A stretch of 34,358 nt of DNA from Euryarchaeota archaeon UBA88 (GTDB lineage: Archaea > Thermoplasmatota > Poseidoniia > Poseidoniales > Poseidoniaceae): the NCBI GenBank assembly GCA_002499545.1, contig DAME01000003.1, positions 1-34,358 on the forward strand. The letters are read 5' to 3'. The notes beneath the pieces are model-generated. The model had not been told where the DNA came from. It saw only the letters and a list, made by a program, of their open reading frames with translations, and did no database searches. How positions within the stretch are numbered: position 1 is the first letter of the stretch; each line of letters begins with the position of its first letter. Made by a program: the position numbers and the translations under genes. Shown here piece after piece: positions 23,657 through 31,628 of the stretch.

Positions 23657-24208
23657 ATGGCACGGGTGGTTGCGGTATGCGGAATGCCCGGCTCAGGCAA
23701 GGGTGAATTCGCCGATGTCGTGCAATCACATGGCATCCCAGTTCTATCAATGGGCGACATGGTTCGTGCGGAAGTCACTCGATTGGAATTGGATGAATCT
23801 CCAGGAATCTTTGGAGAAATCGCAGCACAATTACGTGCTAAGCACGGAGAAGATGTACTTGCAGTCCGATTGGCTGATGCGGTTGATGCGCTCCTAGAGA
23901 CCAATGAAGTCGTGTTAATCGAAGGAATGCGGGGGACTGCAGAAAGGACTGTTTTCAAGCACCGATGGGGTGAACGATTCTACTCACTTGCAGTCATCGC
24001 ATCAGCCGATGTCCGATTTCAACGAATTCAAAGTCGAGGACGCTCAGAAGACGGAAACAGAGCTGCATTCGAAATTCGCGACACGCGTGAACGCGGTTGG
24101 GGACTTGAAGACATCATGGCTGAAGCCGATTTTATGCTCGATAATAACGTCGATTTAAACACATTCATTGAATCCGCAAATACGTGGCATTTCGAGTTTA
24201 CAAAATGA
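23657..24208 (+). CDS. UPF0200-family nucleotide kinase-like protein
   Basis: A 183-residue P-loop protein of the archaeal UPF0200 family, related to dephospho-CoA and adenylate kinases. The opening VVAVCGMPGSGKGEFADVV carries the Walker A motif, and SHGIPVLSMGDMVRAEV is the segment typical of UPF0200. VLIEGMRGTAE probably carries the Walker B function, with a lid region RIQSRGRSEDG. The substrate of this family is not established, so I do not name a gene. It follows the ABC permease by 62 nt on the same strand and is followed by a seven-T terminator. Confidence 0.85.
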   Translation: MARVVAVCGMPGSGKGEFADVVQSHGIPVLSMGDMVRAEVTRLELDESPGIFGEIAAQLRAKHGEDVLAVRLADAVDALLETNEVVLIEGMRGTAERTVFKHRWGERFYSLAVIASADVRFQRIQSRGRSEDGNRAAFEIRDTRERGWGLEDIMAEADFMLDNNVDLNTFIESANTWHFEFTK

Positions 24209-24229
24209 GTCTTTTCCCCGTTCTAAGGC

Positions 24230-24236
24230 TTTTTTT
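24230..24236 (+). terminator. Oligo-T terminator after the UPF0200 gene
   Basis: Seven consecutive T residues follow GGC, 21 nt after the stop at 24208. Archaeal RNA polymerase terminates at such T runs without a hairpin. It separates the ABC/UPF0200 genes from the pilus-like operon. Confidence 0.5.
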
Positions 24237-24272
24237 CCGAAAATGAGTTTGGAGCGCAGGGTGGCGATTTAA

Positions 24273-24289
24273 TGGGTGAATTCCACCCA
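24273..24289. promoter_or_regulatory. Inverted repeat next to the pilus operon promoter
   Basis: TGGGTG and CACCCA flank AATTC, giving a 17-nt inverted repeat with six perfect base pairs. It ends 4 nt before the TATA-like element, overlapping the place where the BRE/TFB site would be. It is a candidate operator for the secretion operon. Confidence 0.4.
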
Positions 24290-24293
24290 AGTG

Positions 24294-24299
24294 TTATAG
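24294..24299 (+). promoter_or_regulatory. Candidate TATA box of the pilus-like operon
   Basis: TTATAG is centred near 24296. With normal spacing transcription would start near 24323, giving a leader of about 20 nt with AGAGGG before the ATG at 24344. Confidence 0.45.
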
Positions 24300-24343
24300 T
24301 CAGCCATATGGTGTGATAAATTGCTTCGGCAGAGGGTGCGCAC

Positions 24344-25870
24344 ATGGCGAGAAAAAACAACAAAGGTGGAGGCAAGCGTCAGCGAGCGAAACAACGTGCT
24401 CAGTATGACGAACTTGACAAGTACCCAGTCTTGCCACCACATGCCTTTGCGCGCATCGTTCGTGACAAGCAAACTCTCAACATTATCTACCAAATCATCG
24501 AACCTCCGATGACCAAAAAAGAGCAGCAATACCGAGATGAAATCCTCGACATCTTCATTCGCTCACTGACTGCCAACATCGAAGAAATTGACGCAAACCC
24601 GGAAGCGTACATTCGCACCGCTATGGACAAAGTCATCAAGGCTTATTCGATGAAAATCAACAAAAAATCAAAATCGAAAATTTTCTACTACCTCCGCCGT
24701 GATCTCATCGGATATGGACAAATGGACGTCTTGATGAATGATGCCAACGTCGAAGATATCTCGCTCGACGGAACTGGCGTTCCTATTTTTGCATACCACC
24801 GCAAGTTCGAATCGGTGGAAACAACGTGTGTTTGGAACACTGATGACGAACTGGAATCCTATGTTATCAAGCTCGCCCAACGCTGTGGCAAGCACATTTC
24901 AGTTGCCGACCCGCTGCTGGATGCTACGCTGATGGACGGTTCGAGAATTGTCATGAAACTCGGCCATGAAATCTCAACACGTGGTTCTGCATTCTGTATT
25001 CGACGGTTCAAGGACGACCCGTTCTCGCCTGCCGACATCGTTGCTTTCCGAACCATGTCATCCCTCATGGTAGCCTATCTTTGGATTGGATTCCAGAACG
25101 AAGTACCGATGCTGTTCGTCGGCGGTACTGCGTCCGGAAAAACAACAACGCTCAACGCCATGTGTATCTTTATCCCGTGGCAGATGAAGATTGTCTCAAT
25201 CGAATCAACCCGTGAAGTCAACATCCCTCAGCCAAACTGGGTTCCCGGACTCACTCGTCAAGGGTTTGGTGGAGAATCAACCGATGGTGTGATCGGAGAA
25301 TTCGAGTTGCTCAAAGCAGCACTTCGTGAACGACCAGAATACATCATCGTGGGTGAGATTCGTGGTGCAGAAGCATATGTTCTGTTCCAAGCTATGGCCA
25401 CGGGCCACTGCGCATACTCGACGGTTCACGCAGATTCTGTGCCTTCTCTGGTTCACCGATTGGAAAACAAACCGATCGACATCCCGCGTGTTCTTCTACC
25501 TGCTCTGGAAGCCTGTGCAATTCAGATTCAAACCCGTATTAATGGAAAGCGTGTTCGACGAACCAAGCAACTGGTTGAAATTGTTGGTATCGATCCGAAT
25601 TCGCTCGAAATCATCACCAATGAAGTGTTTCGATGGGACGTTACAACGGACGATTTCATCTTTAGTGGCAAATCATACGTTTTGGAAAAGATCATGGTGA
25701 AACTCAACTATTCACAAGACGACATGCGAAGGGAATTACGAACCCGCAAGCGAATCCTTGAATGGATGGTATTGAACGATATCAGAAAGGCAGACCAAGT
25801 ATCGCAAATCGTCACGGAATACTACGTACGACCGACTGAAATTATGGCGCGTGTTGACGGGCTACGCTGA
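24344..25870 (+). CDS. Type II/IV secretion-system ATPase (FlaI/GspE/PilB-like)
   Basis: A 508-residue hexameric secretion ATPase that powers assembly of type IV pilus-like filaments at the cytoplasmic membrane. The basic N-terminus (MARKNNKGGGKRQRAKQRAQ) precedes an N-terminal domain with YGQMDVLMNDANVEDISLDG. The catalytic core has Walker A GGTASGKT (260-267), an Asp box around IESTREVNIP, Walker B PEYIIVGEIRG (331-341) and the His box GHCAYSTVHAD (354-364). It heads a five-gene operon with two platform proteins, suggesting a pilus or adhesin secretion system. There are no archaellum accessory genes (flaG/F/H-like) here, so archaellum is less likely than a pilus. Confidence 0.93.
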   Translation: MARKNNKGGGKRQRAKQRAQYDELDKYPVLPPHAFARIVRDKQTLNIIYQIIEPPMTKKEQQYRDEILDIFIRSLTANIEEIDANPEAYIRTAMDKVIKAYSMKINKKSKSKIFYYLRRDLIGYGQMDVLMNDANVEDISLDGTGVPIFAYHRKFESVETTCVWNTDDELESYVIKLAQRCGKHISVADPLLDATLMDGSRIVMKLGHEISTRGSAFCIRRFKDDPFSPADIVAFRTMSSLMVAYLWIGFQNEVPMLFVGGTASGKTTTLNAMCIFIPWQMKIVSIESTREVNIPQPNWVPGLTRQGFGGESTDGVIGEFELLKAALRERPEYIIVGEIRGAEAYVLFQAMATGHCAYSTVHADSVPSLVHRLENKPIDIPRVLLPALEACAIQIQTRINGKRVRRTKQLVEIVGIDPNSLEIITNEVFRWDVTTDDFIFSGKSYVLEKIMVKLNYSQDDMRRELRTRKRILEWMVLNDIRKADQVSQIVTEYYVRPTEIMARVDGLR

Positions 25871-25890
25871 AGCATGCCGGAAGTGATTCG

Positions 25891-26910
25891 ATGGACTTGA
25901 CCACATGGCAGAGGATTTGCAATCGGATTCTCGGACGTTTGTTACGCAAACGTGCTCGCCGTGACAAAACCCTGTCCGACAATTTGGTCAAGGGCTCAAT
26001 GCCCATGATGCCTGAAGTCTATCTGGCAACCGCACTGATGACTACTTTGGCTATCACGTTGGTCTGTTGGGGATTTGTCTCGCTGTTCTTCATTCCGGAC
26101 CTTGGAATCATTGCCTACTGGGAAGGAATTCAAGACCCAGCAACCGTTCAGTACTGCTTCGAATGGGAATATTGGAATCAAGACCTCATCGACCCAACAA
26201 AGCCCGGAAACGGGTGTGACCAATTCGCCTACCAGGTGTTCCCAGTATTCCTCAAGGCTATCATCATCTTCATCGGAGGATTACTGCTTCCTTTCCTCGC
26301 TTTCCGATACAACAAGAATGGCCCTAAGCGAGAAGCTGACCGCCGTGGCGCAATGATTGAGAAGTACCTCCCATATGCTGCTTCCTACACCGCTGCAATG
26401 TCTGCTGCTAACGCTACACCATCGAAGATTTTTAGATCATTAGCCATGAACAAAGACATCTACGGAGACGTCGCAGACGATGCTGCGATGGTGTACCGTG
26501 ACGTCACACTGCTCGGCTATGACCTCATCACTGCAATGAAAATGAGTGTTGATCGTGCAGCATCGGTGTGGCTCACAGAATTCTTCCAAGGCATGGTCGG
26601 TACTTTAACCGCAGGAGGACAATTGAAATTGTACTTCTTGAATCGAGCTGAACACTACATGCGTGAGAACAGAACTCGCCTGCAAATGTTCCTCGAATCC
26701 ATCGCATTGCTCGCTGAATCCTACATTGTTGTCGCAGTGGCAATGCCTCTGTTCCTGATTGTCATGCTGGTCATTATGTTCTGGGTATCTGGTTCTGGGG
26801 CGCAAATGTCAGAAGGAATGCTGTACGGAATTGTTCTTGGATTCATTCCGATGATTCACATCGCTTACGCCGTATTGGTGTACACCAGCAGCAAAGAGCA
26901 AGAAATGTAG
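25891..26910 (+). CDS. Type II secretion F-family membrane platform protein 1 (FlaJ/TadC-like)
   Basis: A 339-residue polytopic membrane protein forming the platform onto which pilin subunits assemble. A basic cytoplasmic start is followed by helices at about 40-65 and 114-136, then a cytoplasmic T2SSF domain (KYLPYAASYTAAMSAANATPSKIF and later AVWLTEFF-like segments). Two C-terminal helices (SYIVVAVAMPLFLIVMLVIMFWV; YGIVLGFIPMIHIAYAVLVY) close it. Between the first two helices lies a small exposed loop with two Cys. The gene starts 20 nt after the ATPase stop; the next gene follows after 11 nt with a strong ribosome-binding site. Orientation of the helices is inferred from hydropathy. Confidence 0.88.
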   Translation: MDLTTWQRICNRILGRLLRKRARRDKTLSDNLVKGSMPMMPEVYLATALMTTLAITLVCWGFVSLFFIPDLGIIAYWEGIQDPATVQYCFEWEYWNQDLIDPTKPGNGCDQFAYQVFPVFLKAIIIFIGGLLLPFLAFRYNKNGPKREADRRGAMIEKYLPYAASYTAAMSAANATPSKIFRSLAMNKDIYGDVADDAAMVYRDVTLLGYDLITAMKMSVDRAASVWLTEFFQGMVGTLTAGGQLKLYFLNRAEHYMRENRTRLQMFLESIALLAESYIVVAVAMPLFLIVMLVIMFWVSGSGAQMSEGMLYGIVLGFIPMIHIAYAVLVYTSSKEQEM

Positions 26911-26918
26911 GAGGTGAG
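26910..26918 (+). promoter_or_regulatory. Strong ribosome-binding site of the second platform gene
   Basis: GGAGGTGAG starts in the last base of the preceding stop codon and lies 3 nt upstream of the ATG at 26922. It is the strongest Shine-Dalgarno match in this operon and fixes the start of the second platform gene. Confidence 0.7.
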
Positions 26919-26921
26919 TGT

Positions 26922-28511
26922 ATGGCAAAGAAAGGTAAGATCACTGTCAAACTCGACCTCCCGAAGGACGACACGACACTCACCAAACTCTACGCTATTC
27001 TCTTTGTCTCTATTTTCCTCGGCTTGTGCGCTGGAACCGTCTGGGCTACAAATTCCGGATTCATTCCGACCACCAATGGCGAACCCATGTTCACCAATCT
27101 TTACTGTGGCGTGACTGCGCAAGACTCTCAAGGCAATTCGATGGGGCAAGAATTCAGTACCAACATCCAACCTGACTATGCTGCAAATGAATCCTGCTCA
27201 ATTTTGCAAGATGCTCCAGACAGAGTCACGTGGGAAGACGAAGAATGGAAGTCTGTATCGAAGCGAGGCAAGAACTTCGACGTTCCTGGAGTCGATCCAA
27301 CCGCAACTGGGGGGCAAACCGTTCTCCAACCCTTATGGGTGAATTGCAGTGTCAATGCTGATACTCCAACCGACTATATTGTGGCCATCCGCTCACAAGA
27401 CGGTGAAATTATGGCGACGCATGATGGAACCACGGACACCGATAACGACCCAACCAACGATGGATGCGGCATTGAGATGGGCAACATACCGCCTGATAAC
27501 CGCTATGAATTCCTCGTGTATTCATTGGAAGAAGGGAAGTACCTCTCCGTTGTTCAGTTTGAAATGACCGTTCACTACTTTGACGGGATTCCAAGCAACA
27601 TGAACAACATGTCGTTTTGGATTGGCCCCGAAGTTGAAATGGGGCCAGTGTCGATTCGTCCGCTGATTTTCCTCAACTTCTTCGGATTGATGTTCTTCTT
27701 CTTGCTCTACCCCGCATCGTTCTATTGGGAACGTGTTCAAGAAGCACAGAACGAAGTTGAAGAAAAGTTCCCCGACTTTTTGCGTGACCTCGCAGAATAT
27801 TGGAAGGGAGGTCTTTCGATGACCGTGGCGGTCCAAACGCTTGCGACTTCAGAATATGGCGCACTCAATAACGAAGTTAAGAAAATGTCAGACCAACTCA
27901 GTTGGGGTATCAAATTCAGCGACGTCATCAAGCAATTCGCTGACCGAGTTGGTACTCCCCTGGTTCAGCGTGCAATTGCGCTGATTGCTGAAGCAGACCG
28001 AGCTGGAGGTAAAATTTCAGATATTCTCGTGACGGCTGCCAACGACTCCCGTGAACTGAAGTTCCTTGAAGGTGAGCGAAGACGGGCCATTGGTTCTTAC
28101 ATCGCTGTTATTTGGACCTCGTACTTCGTTTTCCTAGGGGTCATTGTCACACTGGCTGTTGTCTTTATTCCAGCGATTGCTGGCTCCAACTCGAGTGGTG
28201 AAGGCGGAGGCGATAGTGGTGGACAGACCATTGGAAACATGACAATTCGTAACATTGACCCGCTGTTCTTCCTAACCGTGTTCTACTATGGCGTTACCAT
28301 GCAAGCTGTTGGCAACGGCACCATGGCCGGATTGATGTCGACTGGACGATTCACGACTGGATTCAAGCACTCTGGAATGATGATTTTGGTCGCACTCGTG
28401 GTCTTCAACTTCCTCGCCTTCACACCAAATTTGATCGGCGTAACTGAGGTGCCAGGACTCAATCCATCATCAGGAACGTATGTCCCATCACCGTTGTACT
28501 TAGGTGGTTAA
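26922..28511 (+). CDS. Type II secretion F-family platform protein 2 with an inserted ectodomain
   Basis: A 529-residue platform protein. It begins with a short cytoplasmic arm (MAKKGKITVKLDLPKDD) and a helix at about 23-42. An unusual extracytoplasmic domain of about 200 residues follows (about 45-245), with several Cys and N-x-S/T sites. A second helix (PLIFLNFFGLMFFFLLYPASFYW) leads to the T2SSF cytoplasmic domain with FPDFLRDLAEYWKGGLSM and LIAEADRAGGKISDIL. Further helices lie near the C-terminus, separated by a Gly/Ser-rich loop (SNSSGEGGGDSGGQ). Ordinary FlaJ/TadC proteins have no ectodomain of this size. Together with the preceding gene it probably forms a heteromeric platform. Confidence 0.85.
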   Translation: MAKKGKITVKLDLPKDDTTLTKLYAILFVSIFLGLCAGTVWATNSGFIPTTNGEPMFTNLYCGVTAQDSQGNSMGQEFSTNIQPDYAANESCSILQDAPDRVTWEDEEWKSVSKRGKNFDVPGVDPTATGGQTVLQPLWVNCSVNADTPTDYIVAIRSQDGEIMATHDGTTDTDNDPTNDGCGIEMGNIPPDNRYEFLVYSLEEGKYLSVVQFEMTVHYFDGIPSNMNNMSFWIGPEVEMGPVSIRPLIFLNFFGLMFFFLLYPASFYWERVQEAQNEVEEKFPDFLRDLAEYWKGGLSMTVAVQTLATSEYGALNNEVKKMSDQLSWGIKFSDVIKQFADRVGTPLVQRAIALIAEADRAGGKISDILVTAANDSRELKFLEGERRRAIGSYIAVIWTSYFVFLGVIVTLAVVFIPAIAGSNSSGEGGGDSGGQTIGNMTIRNIDPLFFLTVFYYGVTMQAVGNGTMAGLMSTGRFTTGFKHSGMMILVALVVFNFLAFTPNLIGVTEVPGLNPSSGTYVPSPLYLGG

Positions 28512-28952
28512 ATGCGCCGAGACGATGAGGCTCAGATTCACATCCTCGAGATGCTCACGCTGTTTTGGCTGTTTTTCATGTCGGCAACGTTTCTGATTCG
28601 AGTTCAGGTCCCTGACGCACCGTCAGTTGCACACGACGCCGCATTGGAACTTGCCGGAGATGATGCGTTTCGCTACGGGATTGGACTTGAAGCGGAAGTG
28701 ATGGGAGAAAATCGGCTCAGTGAACTTCTTGAAAACGGTGAGTTGGACGAAGCCTGTCTCCTGCTTCAAAATCAAATCATCGCTGGAAAAGAAGCGAACT
28801 GCTGGTTGGCACAAAACAGTGGAACTTCAGCACCGTACGGGACCACTGGAACACCCGCTGGCGAAACAGTCACCGTGCATCACTTACTTGCCATCGATGA
28901 ACATTCGTGGACGGTCACACTGGATGTGTGGAACCGTGGAGGTGGTGCATGA
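28512..28952 (+). CDS. Small single-pass protein of the pilus operon (DUF7288-like)
   Basis: A 146-residue protein whose ATG directly follows the stop of platform protein 2. The N-terminus, MRRDDEAQIHILEMLTLFWLFFMSATFLI, has a basic start, a Q-x-H-x-L-E turn and one long hydrophobic helix. This resembles the DUF7288-type proteins seen next to haloarchaeal pilus ATPase genes, from memory. The remainder is an extracytoplasmic domain with C residues and an acidic character. It could be a minor pilin-like subunit or an assembly factor. No clear class III prepilin peptidase site is visible, so pilin identity is uncertain. Confidence 0.7.
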   Translation: MRRDDEAQIHILEMLTLFWLFFMSATFLIRVQVPDAPSVAHDAALELAGDDAFRYGIGLEAEVMGENRLSELLENGELDEACLLLQNQIIAGKEANCWLAQNSGTSAPYGTTGTPAGETVTVHHLLAIDEHSWTVTLDVWNRGGGA

Positions 28953-29401
28953 TGCGACATCCAAAGAAGCACTCAGATACCGATCGCGATGCAGCTCAAA
29001 TGCTGCTGGCAACCGGAGTTGTCCTTCTCATGTCGTTGCTCTCAATGGCCATTTTTGGTGTCAAGGTTGCTGGACTTACGCTGCCGCACGACACCGCATC
29101 AGATGGAGTCATTGTCACCTCAGGAGAAGTCGGTGATTCCATTCCAGAATTGACCAGCGCTCGAACCCAAATATGGATTGATGGAGGAGTCGGTCCGTTG
29201 GAAGCGGGCGAACTCGCAATTTCAAGCGTCCATGACGACCTTTTGCACCATGGAGAAATCCGAGGAATCGAAATAAAAATGATCGATATTGAAGTGACAC
29301 AGTCCGATAGTTCAACTTTACGTATCACGGGTGAACTAGGCGTCTCGGATGGAGTCGCTATGCTCACCATTCCACTCAATTTCACGGTCACACACGCTTA
29401 G
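28949..29401 (+). CDS. Second small single-pass protein of the pilus operon
   Basis: A 150-residue protein whose first ATG overlaps the previous stop (ATGA); a second ATG follows at 28952. A basic, hydrophilic start (RHPKKHSDTDRDAAQ) precedes one helix (LLATGVVLLMSLLSMAIFGVKVAG), then a beta-rich, Asp/Ser/Thr-rich ectodomain. I do not recognise a named family, although the layout matches the small partner proteins found in archaeal pilus operons. Translational coupling to the previous gene suggests equimolar partners. The open frame further upstream lies inside the previous gene and is not used. Confidence 0.72.
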   Translation: MMRHPKKHSDTDRDAAQMLLATGVVLLMSLLSMAIFGVKVAGLTLPHDTASDGVIVTSGEVGDSIPELTSARTQIWIDGGVGPLEAGELAISSVHDDLLHHGEIRGIEIKMIDIEVTQSDSSTLRITGELGVSDGVAMLTIPLNFTVTHA

Positions 29402-29403
29402 TT

Positions 29404-30063
29404 TCAGCGTGTGTGTTGGTCCCATGCTTGGTCGAGTAACTGTTTGATTCGGTCGGTATCCTTGCCAACCCTCGAGAGGTCAACCACCGGCCATGAAGCG
29501 ATTCGAGCACGTTCAAGCAGACCTTCCTGAATTGAACGAATCCTTGGGAATGCTGCCAAGTAACGGTCTGCTCGCCGAAATGAATGCGCATCTCGTGAGC
29601 GAATCATCGATTGATGTCGGTCTTCCTCGCTCACTGACATGACCAAGCCGAGTGCAATTCCACCTGCTTCTCTCCAACTTCGAAGCAGTCGTTCACTCGG
29701 GTTGATGTGGACACCTTCAATGAGAAGATCAATGCCTTCTCGTCGGGCTCGATCGATGGTGGCGACGATGCCTTCTTCCACAGATTGGCATGTTTCCATC
29801 CAATCCAACACTGGTTCTCCGGATGTGCCGCGAGAGAACGATGAGCGGTGAAGAGAAGGTTGGGTTCGCTCAGGGTCACAAGCCCGCATTATTTCACGAA
29901 CTGCATCGGTAGAAAGCAATCGTGAAAAACCTCGTTCAGCAGCAATTTGAACCGAAGCCGTTGACTTTCCAGTCCCAGTCGCACCTGCAATGACCAAAAG
30001 TCGAGGCGCTCGGTCAGCAATGGTTCGAGCAGCAACCTCTGCGAGACCAACCTTCTGAGCCAT
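29404..30063 (-). CDS. 2-phosphoglycerate kinase-like P-loop kinase
   Basis: A 219-residue P-loop kinase. Walker A GATGTGKST lies at 27-35 within RLLVIAGATGTGKSTASVQIA, followed by LLSTDAVREIMRACDPERTQPSLHRSSFSRG. This matches, from memory, the 2-phosphoglycerate kinases linked to cyclic 2,3-diphosphoglycerate synthesis in methanogens. LLIEGVHINPSE supplies a Walker B-like acid. The methanogen enzyme often has an extra N-terminal ATP-cone domain, absent here. The substrate in this organism is unproven and other small-molecule kinases are possible. It converges on the pilus operon with two bases between stops and is divergent from the aldehyde dehydrogenase gene. Confidence 0.75.
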   Translation of the reverse strand: MAQKVGLAEVAARTIADRAPRLLVIAGATGTGKSTASVQIAAERGFSRLLSTDAVREIMRACDPERTQPSLHRSSFSRGTSGEPVLDWMETCQSVEEGIVATIDRARREGIDLLIEGVHINPSERLLRSWREAGGIALGLVMSVSEEDRHQSMIRSRDAHSFRRADRYLAAFPRIRSIQEGLLERARIASWPVVDLSRVGKDTDRIKQLLDQAWDQHTR

Positions 30064-30182
30064 GCCCGTTCACACTCAACCCGCTTCAAGAGTCTTCCCG
30101 CTTGCATGGGCGACTCTCACCTCGTTTGCAACCATCTTTGAACAAGCGAATACCTTTGAGGGGACGGTGCATCGGAGGAGAC

Positions 30183-31619
30183 ATGAGCGAAGAACAAATG
30201 TGGATTGCTGGAGAATGGTGCAACGCTGAAGACGGTGCGAGTGCTGAAGTACTCAATCCAGCATCGGGCGAAGTCATGGCAACCGTACCAAAGGCAACAA
30301 TTGGCGATGTGAACCGATGTGTCGAAGCGTCCCGAGCTGCTTTCAACGATTCATCGTGGAAAAACATGGACCCTGCTCAACGCGGACGCATCATGAACAA
30401 GATGGCGCAAGCGACCTATGCTAAGGCTAAGGAGCTGGCAGTCATTGAATCCAACAACAACGGAAAGACCTTCCGTGAGGCGCTTTCCGAGATTCGTTAC
30501 GGTGCTTGGACTTTGGAATACTTTGCAGGTCTTTCTGATAAAATCGAAGGAAGTACCATTCCTGTTCCTGGAAACCGCTTGAACTACACGTTGCGACAAC
30601 CTCTCGGAGTCAGCGTTCACATCGTTCCTTGGAACTTCCCGCTGCAACTTGCGCTCCGTTCCATCGCACCGGCTCTTGCTGCTGGATGCACCGTTATTGC
30701 CAAGCCAGCATCATGGACACCTCTTTCCTTGATTGCATGGGCCAAAGCTATGGAAGAAGCAAAAACAGGGCTTCCAACCAGCGTTCTGCAGGTCATTACC
30801 GGGTCCGGAGGACTCATCGGAGATGCGCTAGCTGGTCACAAAGGCGTCGACGGAGTCGTTCTCACCGGTGGCGTACCAACCGGCCAAGCGGTGATGGCTA
30901 AAGCGAGTGAAAACCTCACACCAGTCACGCTTGAACTCGGTGGAAAAGGCGCTAATATTGTCTTCCCCGATGCCAACCTGCGCTACGCTGCCAAAGCGAT
31001 TTGCTTTGGAATCTTCATGAATGCAGGTCAAATGTGCTGGGCTGGTTCAAGACTCATCGTTCACGAAGACATTCATGATGAACTGGTCGAAGCCGTCGTT
31101 ACAGAAGTCAGTAAGTGGAAGGTCGGACCGGGAATGGAAGAAGGCGTTCGAATCGGAAGTTTAGTCCATGAAAACCATCGAACAGAAGTGCTTGAGAAAC
31201 TCGCTGCAGGACTTGCCATGGGTGGCAAGGTAGCGTGTGGTGGAAACGCTATCGAAGGTGAAGGAGCGTTCATGGAAGCAACCGTTGTGACCGGTGTTAC
31301 CAGCGAGAACCTCTTGTTCAGTGATGAATTGTTTGGACCCGTTTTATCCGTCACCTCATTCAGCGATGATGCCGAAGCACTGTCACTCGCCAACGATTCA
31401 CCGTTCGGTCTGCTCAACGGAATTTGGACCAACAACCTCAGCCGTGCACACTCCATGGCACGGGACCTAGAAAGTGGGATGGTTTCAATTAACGAGTATC
31501 CAATCACCTTCCCACAAACGGCGTTCACTGGCTGGAAGCAGTCGGGTATCGGGATTGAACAGAGTCAAGATGCGATGCGATTTTACACTAAAATCAAGAA
31601 CGTTAACATCAAACTTTGA
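30183..31619 (+). CDS. NAD(P)-dependent aldehyde dehydrogenase
   Basis: A 478-residue aldehyde dehydrogenase that oxidises an aldehyde to the acid. Family markers are PWNFPLQ with the catalytic Asn, LELGGKGANIVF with the general-base Glu, and GQMCWAGSR with the catalytic Cys. The usual FTGS turn appears as LTGGVPTG, a small deviation. A strong GGAGGAG ribosome-binding site precedes the ATG at 30183; the open frame upstream is not used. The PaaG-type isomerase gene begins 9 nt after its stop, implying a shared transcript. Substrate is not evident; phenylacetaldehyde-type, betaine-type or fatty aldehyde substrates are possible. Confidence 0.92.
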   Translation: MSEEQMWIAGEWCNAEDGASAEVLNPASGEVMATVPKATIGDVNRCVEASRAAFNDSSWKNMDPAQRGRIMNKMAQATYAKAKELAVIESNNNGKTFREALSEIRYGAWTLEYFAGLSDKIEGSTIPVPGNRLNYTLRQPLGVSVHIVPWNFPLQLALRSIAPALAAGCTVIAKPASWTPLSLIAWAKAMEEAKTGLPTSVLQVITGSGGLIGDALAGHKGVDGVVLTGGVPTGQAVMAKASENLTPVTLELGGKGANIVFPDANLRYAAKAICFGIFMNAGQMCWAGSRLIVHEDIHDELVEAVVTEVSKWKVGPGMEEGVRIGSLVHENHRTEVLEKLAAGLAMGGKVACGGNAIEGEGAFMEATVVTGVTSENLLFSDELFGPVLSVTSFSDDAEALSLANDSPFGLLNGIWTNNLSRAHSMARDLESGMVSINEYPITFPQTAFTGWKQSGIGIEQSQDAMRFYTKIKNVNIKL

Positions 31620-31628
31620 GGAATTACA

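Noticed and set aside
24344..29401. Archaellum operon
   Set aside because: The ATPase and platform genes are of this general type, but archaellins and the FlaC-H accessory genes are absent, and there are two platform proteins, so a pilus-like system fits better.
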